NCBI GenBank assembly: GCA_022703405.1
Contig: JAKLDT010000007.1
Span: 1 to 42,257 of the forward strand
Origin: Bacteroidota bacterium
GTDB lineage: Bacteria > Bacteroidota > Bacteroidia > Bacteroidales > VadinHA17
Direction of reading: 5' to 3'
Length of the DNA: 42,257 bases
A model generated the notes under the pieces. The model did not search any database and was not told where the DNA came from. It saw only the letters and a list, made by a program, of their open reading frames with translations. A program made the translations under genes and the position numbers. Positions 1 to 7,558 of the stretch are shown here, piece by piece (the stretch's first letter is position 1; each line of letters begins with the position of its first letter).

Positions 1-454
1 GGATACCCTGGCCTCTGAGGCTTGGCGGAAGTGATGAAATTGGTGTTTCAAATGATGGAAGGCCTGTTTTATATTCAGCGCCACCGCCACCGCCGATTGG
101 ATTAAAGCCGGCTGAAAATGACAGTTTGCCAGTGTTATATGCTAAATAAACGCCGGGATATACCGGAGCGCTGACATCGCCTATGTACTCTTTCGGAACT
201 CCTGAAATCCAGGGGAAATCGGTAATTACTGTTTTTGTCTGTCCGACTGTCTGGTTATTGATCGATGCAAAAAATCCATTGCCGAGTTTAGTAAGACCGG
301 CAGGGTTGTAATAAACAGCATCAATGCTTGTGGAGGCATTACGGTTCTGCAGACGTGTGAACATGGCGCTCTGGTTTGAGTTTGTTACCAGTCCGCCAGC
401 AAGCAGATTAACTGTAATCATCATGGCAGCTACAAAAATCAATAGTTTTCTCAT
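1..454 (-). CDS. FadL/OmpP1-like outer-membrane protein, N-terminal part (cut by window edge)
   Basis: The minus strand opens with ATG at 454-452 and stays open to the window edge, giving 151 visible residues. The first ~20 residues (MRKLLIFVAAMMITVNLLAGG) are a Sec signal peptide. The mature part contains NQSAMFTRLQNRNAS and then IDAVYYNPAGLTKLG, the N-terminal signature of Bacteroidetes FadL/OmpP1/TodX-like beta-barrel proteins. Later alternating aromatic and small residues (YPGVYLAYNTGKLSFSAGFNP) look like barrel strands. Family members sit in the outer membrane and import hydrophobic compounds; the substrate here cannot be read. A consensus promoter lies about 110 bp upstream. The C-terminal barrel is outside the window. 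Confidence 0.8.
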   Translation of the reverse strand, partial: MRKLLIFVAAMMITVNLLAGGLVTNSNQSAMFTRLQNRNASTSIDAVYYNPAGLTKLGNGFFASINNQTVGQTKTVITDFPWISGVPKEYIGDVSAPVYPGVYLAYNTGKLSFSAGFNPIGGGGGAEYKTGLPSFETPISSLPPSLRGQGI

Positions 455-566
455 AGATAATAGTTTAAAGTTTAATTTTCAGAGGCGTTCGAAAAAATGC
501 CGATGCGCTCTTTTGCATTCTGCAATAGTTTGAGATAATTCAAGTTTACCTTTTTCAAAATTGAGT

Positions 567-596
567 CAAAAGTAGAAAAATAATTGATTTAAACAA
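567..596 (-). promoter_or_regulatory. Bacteroidetes-type promoter for the FadL-like gene
   Basis: On the minus strand TACTTTTG (574-567) matches the -7 consensus TAnnTTTG exactly. A TTG (596-594) lies 19 bp upstream as the -33 element. The predicted start of transcription is near 563, leaving a leader of about 110 nt. Apart from this promoter and the degenerate heptads at 702-746, nothing else was seen in the AT-rich 455-842 gap. Confidence 0.55.
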
Positions 597-701
597 TAGT
601 TCTAAAATAATATAGTGATAATAAGTTAATTATCAGCTTTGGAACGGGATGTTCGAAAACCGATGATATATGTTGCATACAAATTAAAAAGCCTGGGAGA
701 A

Positions 702-746
702 AGGCGACAGGCAACAGGCTACAGGTAACGGGCGATAGGCTAAAGG
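702..746. repeat. Left heptad array of S23 cassette 1
   Basis: Six in-phase 7-bp units plus a partial one: AGGCGAC, AGGCAAC, AGGCTAC, AGGTAAC, GGGCGAT, AGGCTAA, AGG. The first unit is the exact reverse complement of the GTCGCCT unit that makes up the long array at 1234-1387. The two arrays therefore form an inverted pair around the four-helix-bundle gene. This arm is short and degenerate compared with the right arm. Confidence 0.8.
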
Positions 747-842
747 ATCCGGATGCCTTTTATGAAGGCGTGCTGTGGTTGAGAATAAATTGAAATGCTT
801 ATATTTAAGTTGGAATGAATATCATATTAAAACTCGCTGTTT

Positions 843-1196
843 ATGGGAAATTTTAAAGATTTAAAAGTCTGGCAAAACGCTAAAGACATTTCTGTCAGTG
901 TGTATAAAATTACTGATAATGAGAAGTATAAAACAGATTTTGGGCTCCGTGATCAAATGAGGAGATCTTCAGTGTCTGTTCCATCAAATATTGCCGAAGG
1001 TGATGATTTATCTTCAGACAGGCAGAGTATTAAGTATTTCTATATAGCAAAAGGATCTGTTGCAGAATTGAGAACACAGTTGCTAATATCTTTTGAAATT
1101 GGCTATATTTCGGAAGATGTATATAGTAGTATTGAAAAGCAATGTGAAGAAGTTACTGCTATGTTGACCGGACTTATAAGGTTCAGATCAAAATAG
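843..1196 (+). CDS. Four-helix-bundle protein, S23 / 23S rRNA intervening-sequence family
   Basis: A 117-residue protein with FKDLKVWQNAKDISVSVYKIT at the start, the motif LRDQMRRSSVSVPSNIAEG near residues 36-54, and a helical second half (SIKYFYIAKGSVAELRTQL). This is the pattern of the TIGR02436 'four helix bundle' family. The family was first seen as ORFs inside 23S rRNA intervening sequences and is related in fold to the Avd accessory protein of diversity-generating retroelements. No enzymatic activity is established; nucleic-acid binding is inferred from basic residues such as the RRSS patch. It stands alone between two minus-strand genes and is enclosed by inverted 7-bp repeat arrays (702-746 and 1234-1387). 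No rRNA or reverse transcriptase is nearby. Confidence 0.85.
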   Translation: MGNFKDLKVWQNAKDISVSVYKITDNEKYKTDFGLRDQMRRSSVSVPSNIAEGDDLSSDRQSIKYFYIAKGSVAELRTQLLISFEIGYISEDVYSSIEKQCEEVTAMLTGLIRFRSK

Positions 1197-1233
1197 TCTG
1201 ATTTTAATTATCTGTCCGTGCAGTTTATCCCTT

Positions 1234-1387
1234 TCGCCTGTCGCCTGTCGCCTGTCGCCTGTAGCCTGTCGCCTGTCGCCTGTCGCCTGTCGCCTGTCGC
1301 CTGTCGCCTGTCGCCTGTCGCCTGTCGCCTGTCGCCTGTCGCCTGTAGCCTGTCGCCTGTCGCCTGTCGCCTGTCACCTGTCGCCTG
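1234..1387. repeat. Right heptad array of S23 cassette 1 (22 units)
   Basis: Twenty-two perfectly phased 7-bp units, mostly TCGCCTG, with TAGCCTG and TCACCTG variants. The array starts 37 bp after the S23-type stop codon and ends 11 bp before the stop codon of the convergent GH106-like gene. Seven-bp periodicity gives a 7-residue repeat in every frame, so open frames crossing it are artefacts. The left arm at 702-746 is its reverse complement. Confidence 0.95.
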
Positions 1388-1398
1388 TCACTTCACAA

Positions 1399-4300
1399 CT
1401 ATTCCGTCTTTACCAAATCAAACTCCTCAAACAGCCCATAATCCAGAAACAAATATTTATCGCCTGACGGATACTTGCCTATATTCCTCCAGGTCCATGG
1501 TGTTACAAAGCCGGGTGTTGGTTTTGCATGATGCGGTCCCTGAAGGTTCCTCAGGCTTCCTATAACCTTAATCTCAACCTTGTTGATGCCAGGTTCAATC
1601 AATCCTGTAACATCGGTGGTGTAAGGTGGAAAAGCCACCGGATCAGCTTTTTTGCCATTTACAAGGACTTCTGCCACAGTGCCGGCCCACTTGTTAAGTC
1701 TTACTGCCCATTCCCCTTCTGCATTTTCAATATTATAGTCCCTGCTGTAAGTCACTCCCCATGAGTAGAACGGCATCTCCTGGTACTTCCAGCTGTCCAT
1801 TGTGTATATGCCTGTCGGCTTTTTGATGAGCCATCCTTTCGTATCAGGGTATAATGAGAAATTCCCGACAAGATATACCGGTTCAACTTCAGCATCAACC
1901 TTCATAGGTGAAGATTGCAGAGTTAATGTGTTGATACCCTGTTTGATAAGTTTGCCGATTCTGAAAACTCTCATTGATCTGTCAAGCCACCATTCTCCCT
2001 GTTCAGCTTGTATTTCGGTTCCGTTCACAGCGACTTTCCATATCCATGGTCTTTCAATAACAGCCTTAAGATCAGTCAGATCAAATTTATCCCTTATATT
2101 GAAATGATAAGAAGCGGTGAAACCTGTGTTCGTTGAGAATGTATCCCTGTCAACAATGTTAGTCCTGAACTGTACTGAGGTGTTCCATGGATTTCCGTTT
2201 CTGAAACCATAATGTTTGAAAACAGTATCGGCAGCATCGAAGGTATGCAGGTCTTTTATTGGTCCTGTACCAAGATCAACGTCACAGAAATCAATCATCA
2301 GCACGTTTTCCCTGTCCCTGCTTACAACAATCGGAAACATTGACATTACAGGTGATGAGGGAACATTCTTAACAGGAGTTACAAAATCATTTTCGCCTGT
2401 GGAAATGAACAGAAGAAGGCTGCCGGCAGGTGGTAGCGAGTAAGAAAGTGTTACTCTCCCGTTCTCAGCTACTGCGTTATAACCATAGATTTCACCCGTC
2501 AGGGTGTTCAGCTCAGCAGCGCCGGTGCCATTAACTGTCAGTATTCCATTGATATCTGCTGCAAGGTCGGAGTTTGCAAGAAAGATTACCTGTCCATCGG
2601 CCAGAATTCTTCTGTGATGGTAAAGTGTTCCTCCTGCCTCAGTCCTGAATTCAATGTCTTCATTGGCAAGGTGGCTGGAAATGAAATCTTTATCAAGGGT
2701 GGAGGCTTTTACAACCGACTGTCTGTAATCAGCAAAAAATTGCTTAAGTTCTGCACTAATGGCTCCGTTGATAAGTTCAGGTTCAGCGAAAGCGATAAGC
2801 TTACCTCCTGATTTAACGAATTTCTTAAGCAGCAGATATGTACTCCTGTCAAGGTTCTCAGTCATTGGAGGGATTACCACCCTCGAATATGAGCCATTAC
2901 CTATTCTCATTATTCCCTTTGATACGCTTCCTAGATTTCGCATTATATTCTCCGATCCAAGGTCATATTCAACCTGGTTTTTTTCCAGGATTGTAACAAA
3001 ATTCTGGAAGGCCTGACCTATCTCTGCACATCTCGGATTCTGTTTTGTGTAGGAATCATATAACCAAGCGCTTGTTGAAGGTTCAAGCACAAGGATATCA
3101 TTCCTCTGGTGTCCTGATGATAGCGCCAGTGAAAGCCTTGTGAAATGTGTATTGATATATTTATAGTTATTCCACCAGGGTTCGTGGTAGTCGAAAGTGG
3201 GAGGATAGTCATATTTTCTGGCTCCTGCCATTGTAAAGTAGGTTAGGTGCTGGTTCATAAAATTGACACCCAGGGCATATTCCCAGTCACCATTGCGTTT
3301 CATGTCCCTGAAAGTGAGGTCCCAGCCCGATCCACCGTAAGTCTCGCTCAGCTTTCTGTTCCTGCCTGTCTGGTTTGCTGCGCTCGATAATTCCTTTACA
3401 GCCCTTACGTTACCAAACTGCGCATGGACTGATGAGTCGTTAAACTGGTTGAACAGCATGTCTATAGCCGGCATCTGGTGCCAGGCATACATAGCCATAT
3501 TGTCGCCGCCAAGCTTCATGTTGGGCCATTCATGCTCCCAGTAATGGCCTGTGAAGATCAGGTTCTTTTCGTCGCAGTATTCATACCAGGGTTTTGCCCA
3601 TCTGTCAATGAAGAGGTGCAAGAGAGTCTGTGTATAGTTATGCCTGACTTTTTTCCAGTCGCCAACTTCTTCAAAAAGCGATGGAAGCTGTTCCCTGAGG
3701 TCATATTTCCATTCTTTCATGAAGGCATCGAAGAGATCGGGAGTCCATCTGATGCCGCCTGGTGATTCAATCTGCGGCTCGTCGGTGAAGGTGCCGGGGA
3801 CTGTTTTCCCGAATTCATTGCCTATGTTCTTTTCATAACCTGTCATTGTAAGGTCTATGAATTTCTGAGTCACGCCGGGGACAAGCAGGTCGACATACGA
3901 AAAACCTCCGTACCAGTCGGATTTTCCATTATAGGTCTTTGAGAAAAGAAGATACTTTCCAGTCTTGCCTTTTTCGTCTGACAATGACGATGTTATATTT
4001 TTAAAAGTGTTGTTTTCTTCTTTCAGGCAGATAAAGAACCTGTCAGCAGTATCGGGAAGGATATCGAACTTTGACATTGCAAGTCCCTGTCCCTGGTTAT
4101 ATGATTCCGGCATCTGGTCAGGGACATGTCCTCCTGCAAAACCGCTGGGATATGAGTTTTCATCATAGATCCAGATGTTCATTCCAAGTTCCCTGCCTTT
4201 TTCAACTGTATGCCTGTAAAGTTCAAACCATTCTTCTGAAAGATATTCAGTAACAAGTCCGGGCCGCGGATGAATAAATGGCTGCATTATGCCCTGGTCG

Positions 4301-4530
4301 CGGAAACTGATAAGGAAGCTGTCAATCTCATCCTTTGTTATCTTCTCATTCCATACAAACAGCGGACCTGAGGCATACTCTGCAGGTGGTTCATCGAACT
4401 GTGCTGCAAGTGCCGCAAAATCAGTCACTTTGACCTCGTCCGGCAAATTGTTTTTGCAACTTTCAGCCAGAAATATGAGAATCATTAATAAAGCAATATT
4501 TATCAATGTGCTGTTTTGGAATGATTTCAT
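1399..4530 (-). CDS. GH106-like glycoside hydrolase lipoprotein
   Basis: A large secreted glycosidase (1043 aa) with an N-terminal hydrophobic segment (~11-22) and a possible lipidation Cys25 (LAESC). Residues ~55-135 carry PLFVWNEKITKDEID, FIHPRPGLVTEYLS and WIYDENSYPSGFAGG, a (beta/alpha)8-barrel signature of GH106-like enzymes (the alpha-L-rhamnosidase clan). D250-E251 in GTFTDEPQIESP is a candidate catalytic site. The C-terminal ~250 residues are beta-rich, with repeated WxVxxNG-type strands that suggest galactose-binding-like domains. The exact substrate is unknown. The gene lies downstream of a sulfatase on the same strand, which fits breakdown of a sulfated or deoxysugar-bearing glycan. 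Its stop codon is 11 bp from the heptad array. Confidence 0.75.
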   Translation of the reverse strand: MKSFQNSTLINIALLMILIFLAESCKNNLPDEVKVTDFAALAAQFDEPPAEYASGPLFVWNEKITKDEIDSFLISFRDQGIMQPFIHPRPGLVTEYLSEEWFELYRHTVEKGRELGMNIWIYDENSYPSGFAGGHVPDQMPESYNQGQGLAMSKFDILPDTADRFFICLKEENNTFKNITSSLSDEKGKTGKYLLFSKTYNGKSDWYGGFSYVDLLVPGVTQKFIDLTMTGYEKNIGNEFGKTVPGTFTDEPQIESPGGIRWTPDLFDAFMKEWKYDLREQLPSLFEEVGDWKKVRHNYTQTLLHLFIDRWAKPWYEYCDEKNLIFTGHYWEHEWPNMKLGGDNMAMYAWHQMPAIDMLFNQFNDSSVHAQFGNVRAVKELSSAANQTGRNRKLSETYGGSGWDLTFRDMKRNGDWEYALGVNFMNQHLTYFTMAGARKYDYPPTFDYHEPWWNNYKYINTHFTRLSLALSSGHQRNDILVLEPSTSAWLYDSYTKQNPRCAEIGQAFQNFVTILEKNQVEYDLGSENIMRNLGSVSKGIMRIGNGSYSRVVIPPMTENLDRSTYLLLKKFVKSGGKLIAFAEPELINGAISAELKQFFADYRQSVVKASTLDKDFISSHLANEDIEFRTEAGGTLYHHRRILADGQVIFLANSDLAADINGILTVNGTGAAELNTLTGEIYGYNAVAENGRVTLSYSLPPAGSLLLFISTGENDFVTPVKNVPSSPVMSMFPIVVSRDRENVLMIDFCDVDLGTGPIKDLHTFDAADTVFKHYGFRNGNPWNTSVQFRTNIVDRDTFSTNTGFTASYHFNIRDKFDLTDLKAVIERPWIWKVAVNGTEIQAEQGEWWLDRSMRVFRIGKLIKQGINTLTLQSSPMKVDAEVEPVYLVGNFSLYPDTKGWLIKKPTGIYTMDSWKYQEMPFYSWGVTYSRDYNIENAEGEWAVRLNKWAGTVAEVLVNGKKADPVAFPPYTTDVTGLIEPGINKVEIKVIGSLRNLQGPHHAKPTPGFVTPWTWRNIGKYPSGDKYLFLDYGLFEEFDLVKTE

Positions 4531-4581
4531 TGTATTGTAGTTTAGTTATTTAAGCATTATCAAGTGTTGAAGTATATAAAT

Positions 4582-4656
4582 ATCTGATCTGCACAAATCT
4601 GCGATATCTGCGGGAAATATTTTCTCCCGCTGATCCAGCAGATGCCCGTTGATTTT
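4582..4656. repeat. Inverted pair of ~10-bp repeats (ATCTGC type)
   Basis: Left arm: GATCTGCACA, AATCTGCGAT, ATCTGCGGGA. Right arm, in reverse orientation: TCTCCCGCTG, ATCCAGCAG, ATGCCCGTTG, ATTT. The arms are separated by only a few bases, so the whole element can fold on itself. Its right edge overlaps the stop codon of the sulfatase gene (4655-4657). It fills most of the gap between the sulfatase and the GH106-like gene. Confidence 0.7.
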
Positions 4657-6244
4657 AAAATCCTGCAGTTTCAAAATCTGTTGAATCGACCCAGCCTGCA
4701 GCCTTTCTCCATATCTCCTTTTTCATGTACCTGTTGTAAAAATCCCTCGTGCTGTTATCTGCATAAGGGTATCTGTCAAAGACAGTCCCGTCCGATACTA
4801 TCCTGGGATCCTCCTGGAGCAGAAGCTCATCAAAGAGCCTGTCGGCAAGTCTTCTTTTTAAAACATTGTATGAGGGGTCATTAGCCAGGTTTATTATGCA
4901 ATCAGCATCACTTCCAATATTATAAAGCTCTTCATCACCTCTCTTTGCAAAGTTCAGCTTCCAGAATTCCTGCGTTATTCCCTGTCTTCTCAGGTTAAGT
5001 ATCAGAGTTTTAGTCGGGCTGCCGTCACAGTTAAGATATCCCGTTTCCGGATTACCTGCGGGCCATCTTTCCGGATTATTGTTTTTTATGTAAAGAAACC
5101 CGTCTTCAATAATTGCCCTGACAGAATAACCTCCGTCATCGGGCCTGCCAACATCGTGTCTTTCCTTTCCGAGAAGGACTGAGTTTCTGTTTTTGTCGAC
5201 ATATCCTTTTTTGCCGCTCCGGAAGATATCGGTAAAGCTATTTCCCTGCATTTTATGCATACCTGATGTACTGCCTTCCATACCGGCAGTTTCAAGGATT
5301 GTGGGAGCCATATCAATGAAACTGATTAGATCGAAAATTTCCCTTCCAGGATTCCGTATACCCTTTTTCCACATAATTGCCAGGGGAATATGGTTTGAAT
5401 ATTCATAAACCTGTCCTTTGGCCCGGGGAAAAGGCATACCGTTGTCAGCAGTGACTATTATAATGGTATTATCCAATTCTCCTTTCTGTTCAAGCAGGTC
5501 AAGCATTCTGACAAGGTGATTGTCGAAATGTTCTATCTCATAAGCATAATCGAGCAAATCATTCCGGACAATTTCGTCATCGGGAAGGAATGCAGGAACC
5601 TTGTTTATATCGCCTGCTTTCATTCCTCCTTTAGCAGCTCCTGAACCTGTTTCATATCTCCTGTGCGGTTCTGTTGATCCATACCAGAAGAAAAATGGCT
5701 TATTGTCAGTTCTTTCATTCAGGAAATCCTCAAAATTTGCAGCATAATCAATATCTGAGATGCCAGAAGTTTCCGGTACTGACTTTTTAGAGTTAAATGC
5801 CTTTCCTGTCAGAAGACGCTGATTGCCTGCAGCATCAACAGCAACGCCGGGAGCCCAGCCTTTTGCAGTGTAACCGGTGAAATAGCCATTTCCCTCAAGC
5901 GCCTCCATGAAGGATGTGAACTTTTGAGGAAAATATGGAACATGATTACCTGCTTCTTCAAGCTGCCAGCTGTTTAGTCCGGTAAGAAAACAAGCCCTTG
6001 AAGGAGAAGATTTTGCATTTGGTGTGTATGCATTCATGAAGAGCAATCCCTCTTTTGCCACCCTGTCGAATCCTGGTGTTTTTACCCATCCTGTACCATA
6101 GGCGCCCATGTGCGGAAAGGAAATGTCATCGCCCATAACAATAAGAATATTAGGCTTTTCCGTGACTTTCTCTCTCGTGCATCCTGAAGGGATAAGTGCA
6201 CATGGTGAAAGAAGTAAAGTAGCTTTAATTAAATTGATTTTCAT
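4655..6244 (-). CDS. S1-family sulfatase, serine type, lipoprotein
   Basis: A 529-aa arylsulfatase-fold enzyme that hydrolyses sulfate esters or sulfamates on glycans, exported to the periplasm or cell surface. The N-terminus has a signal segment and a probable lipidation Cys22 (PSGC). [10 protein letters not shown] (31-40) supplies calcium-binding Asp residues. [11 protein letters not shown] (79-89) is the sulfatase signature, with Ser79 in the position converted to formylglycine; a Ser here implies an anaerobic sulfatase-maturating enzyme (anSME) rather than oxygen-dependent FGE. TADNG and the early block [22 protein letters not shown] resemble N-sulfoglucosamine sulfohydrolase (SGSH, S1_8-like), but the subfamily is my impression only. 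Upstream of the GH106-like gene on the same strand. Confidence 0.85.
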   Translation of the reverse strand: MKINLIKATLLLSPCALIPSGCTREKVTEKPNILIVMGDDISFPHMGAYGTGWVKTPGFDRVAKEGLLFMNAYTPNAKSSPSRACFLTGLNSWQLEEAGNHVPYFPQKFTSFMEALEGNGYFTGYTAKGWAPGVAVDAAGNQRLLTGKAFNSKKSVPETSGISDIDYAANFEDFLNERTDNKPFFFWYGSTEPHRRYETGSGAAKGGMKAGDINKVPAFLPDDEIVRNDLLDYAYEIEHFDNHLVRMLDLLEQKGELDNTIIIVTADNGMPFPRAKGQVYEYSNHIPLAIMWKKGIRNPGREIFDLISFIDMAPTILETAGMEGSTSGMHKMQGNSFTDIFRSGKKGYVDKNRNSVLLGKERHDVGRPDDGGYSVRAIIEDGFLYIKNNNPERWPAGNPETGYLNCDGSPTKTLILNLRRQGITQEFWKLNFAKRGDEELYNIGSDADCIINLANDPSYNVLKRRLADRLFDELLLQEDPRIVSDGTVFDRYPYADNSTRDFYNRYMKKEIWRKAAGWVDSTDFETAGF

Positions 6245-6360
6245 TGGTTTTTAATTCCTTGTTAATCAATACAATATAATTTAATAATCCCGAATTAACC
6301 AGCTTCCTGTCCCTTGAAGCCAACAAACGAGTAGTTTTATTGCAGGATATAAAGGTAAAG

Positions 6361-6448
6361 GTTTCCCCTCCTTTTGAAGGAGGGGTGGACGCAATGATTT
6401 GATAAATAGTATATTGAAAAGTAAATCTGCGGCCGGGGTGGTTGATTA
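6361..6448 (+). repeat. GGAGGGG-type dispersed palindromic repeat, copy 1
   Basis: Begins with the palindrome CCCCTCCTTTTGAAGGAGGGG (as CCCCTCC / GGAGGGG around TTTTGAA) and ends with GGCCGGGGTGGTTGATTA. Copy 2 at 6626-6713 is the same element in reverse, with matching ends but a different middle. The remainder of the 6245-6765 gap is AT-rich with no gene seen. A short open frame upstream of the sulfatase runs through this repeat and is not credible. Confidence 0.75.
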
Positions 6449-6625
6449 ACAGGTCATATAGATTCATTTTCATTATTAAACTTTTTTTTGCCGTTCGAAG
6501 AAAACTCTGGTAAGCAAACAGTTTTAAAGGTTAATTGAAATTAGTCTAATTCTTTGATTATAATATTCTTGTTATTAACATTTTGTATTTATAGATATCT
6601 TAGGATGTAATTTTTTTAAAGAGAT

Positions 6626-6713
6626 TAATCAACCACCCCGGCCGGGAAAAAACTCTTGTAAATTTCAAATAAGAAATTCTCCCGGCCACCCCTCCTTCAA
6701 AAGGAGGGGAAAC
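6626..6713 (-). repeat. GGAGGGG-type dispersed palindromic repeat, copy 2 (inverted)
   Basis: Reverse complement of copy 1 at its two ends: TAATCAACCACCCCGGCC at 6626-6643 and CCCCTCCTTCAAAAGGAGGGG inside 6688-6709. The two copies are ~180 bp apart and could pair in RNA. Relatives of this GC-rich family appear at 18603-18749, 23751-23785 and 38084-38173. Confidence 0.75.
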
Positions 6714-6765
6714 TTTCATCTATAGTTCTGTGCCTTTAATTTTTCTAACCATGGCATCTTTAATC

Positions 6766-7503
6766 TTAATCCATCTCCCTGATCTTTATATTCTTAAATG
6801 CTACTTTTCCACCATGATCCTGTAAAAGTATCCTTCCTGCCTGAGTCATGCCGAATCCTTCAAAATCTTTGTATTTGCTTTTTGACACCATTTCTTTCCA
6901 AAGCTCTGTACCTCTTTCATACTCAACTGTCATCTCTCCGTTAAGCCAGTGCTGAACATGATTGCCATTGACAATAATCTTTGCAGTGTTCCATGCTCCG
7001 GGTCCTTTGTCATTTACATTAACCGGAGGAAGAAGGTCATAGAGACAAGCCAGCTTATGGTTTCCGCTGAGACCGGCCTGGGCATCCGGATTCATTTTAT
7101 CATCAAGGATCTGGTACTCACAGCCTATTGATCGCAGCGCACCACTGTCCCTTTCTGTGTCAACAAAATATTTTATTCCTGAATTGGCCCCCTCAGTATA
7201 GTTGAAATCAACCTGGAATTCAAAATTTGTGAACTTTCCTTCTGTAACAATATCACCTCCACCGTTTTCACCTTTTGTTTCAGGTGTTACGACAAGCATG
7301 CCTTCCTTTATTTCCCAGCCTGTGGAAGGGAAGACACCTGTTTTGGCATTTATCCATCCGCGCGGGCTCACGCCGTCAAAAAGAAGCTTCCATCCCTTGT
7401 CAATCTCGCTGGATGTCAGTGAATTGTCTTTTGGCGTATTTGAGGTGCATGCCCCGGCCAGAATTAATAGTGAAGAAAAAAGGATCATAGAGGTGTTTTT
7501 CAT
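6766..7503 (-). CDS. DUF1080 (3-keto-disaccharide hydrolase-like) lipoprotein
   Basis: A 245-aa exported protein with a signal peptide ending in LILAGACTSN (lipidation Cys19), followed by one DUF1080 domain. The landmarks are GWKLLFDGVSPRGW (~36-50), GGGDIVTEGKFTNFEFQVDFNYTEG (split around residue ~85) and ANSGIKYFV (~105). DUF1080 is a concanavalin-like beta-sandwich frequent in Bacteroidetes and Planctomycetes glycan loci; some members hydrolyse 3-keto-glycosides. Here that activity is inference only. It is divergent from the GH38 gene across a 55-bp gap, suggesting shared regulation with the plus-strand enzyme. Confidence 0.85.
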   Translation of the reverse strand: MKNTSMILFSSLLILAGACTSNTPKDNSLTSSEIDKGWKLLFDGVSPRGWINAKTGVFPSTGWEIKEGMLVVTPETKGENGGGDIVTEGKFTNFEFQVDFNYTEGANSGIKYFVDTERDSGALRSIGCEYQILDDKMNPDAQAGLSGNHKLACLYDLLPPVNVNDKGPGAWNTAKIIVNGNHVQHWLNGEMTVEYERGTELWKEMVSKSKYKDFEGFGMTQAGRILLQDHGGKVAFKNIKIREMD

Positions 7504-7537
7504 AGAAGTATAGGTTACAGGTTATTGTTTAGTTCCT

Positions 7538-7545
7538 TATTTTTG
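7538..7545 (+). promoter_or_regulatory. Possible -7 box for the GH38 gene
   Basis: TATTTTTG matches TAnnTTTG, 14 bp before the ATG at 7559. No convincing -33 TTTG lies at the right distance, so this is weak. If used, the transcript would start near 7549 and the leader would be only ~10 nt. Confidence 0.3.
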
Positions 7546-7558
7546 ATATAATAAACAC

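Noticed and set aside
843..1196. Diversity-generating retroelement (S23/Avd-like gene)
   Set aside because: No reverse transcriptase and no template/variable repeat pair were seen anywhere in the window.
1234..1387. CRISPR or phase-variation tract inside a gene
   Set aside because: Seven-bp units with no spacers, located between genes rather than within a promoter or coding start.
1218..1565. Plus-strand open frame with repeated LSPVACR
   Set aside because: It is the translation of the 7-bp array (seven codons per three units) and overlaps the GH106-like gene; there is no protein family.
6225..6473. Small minus-strand open frame ahead of the sulfatase
   Set aside because: Runs through a dispersed GC-rich repeat and into the sulfatase start; no recognisable domain.
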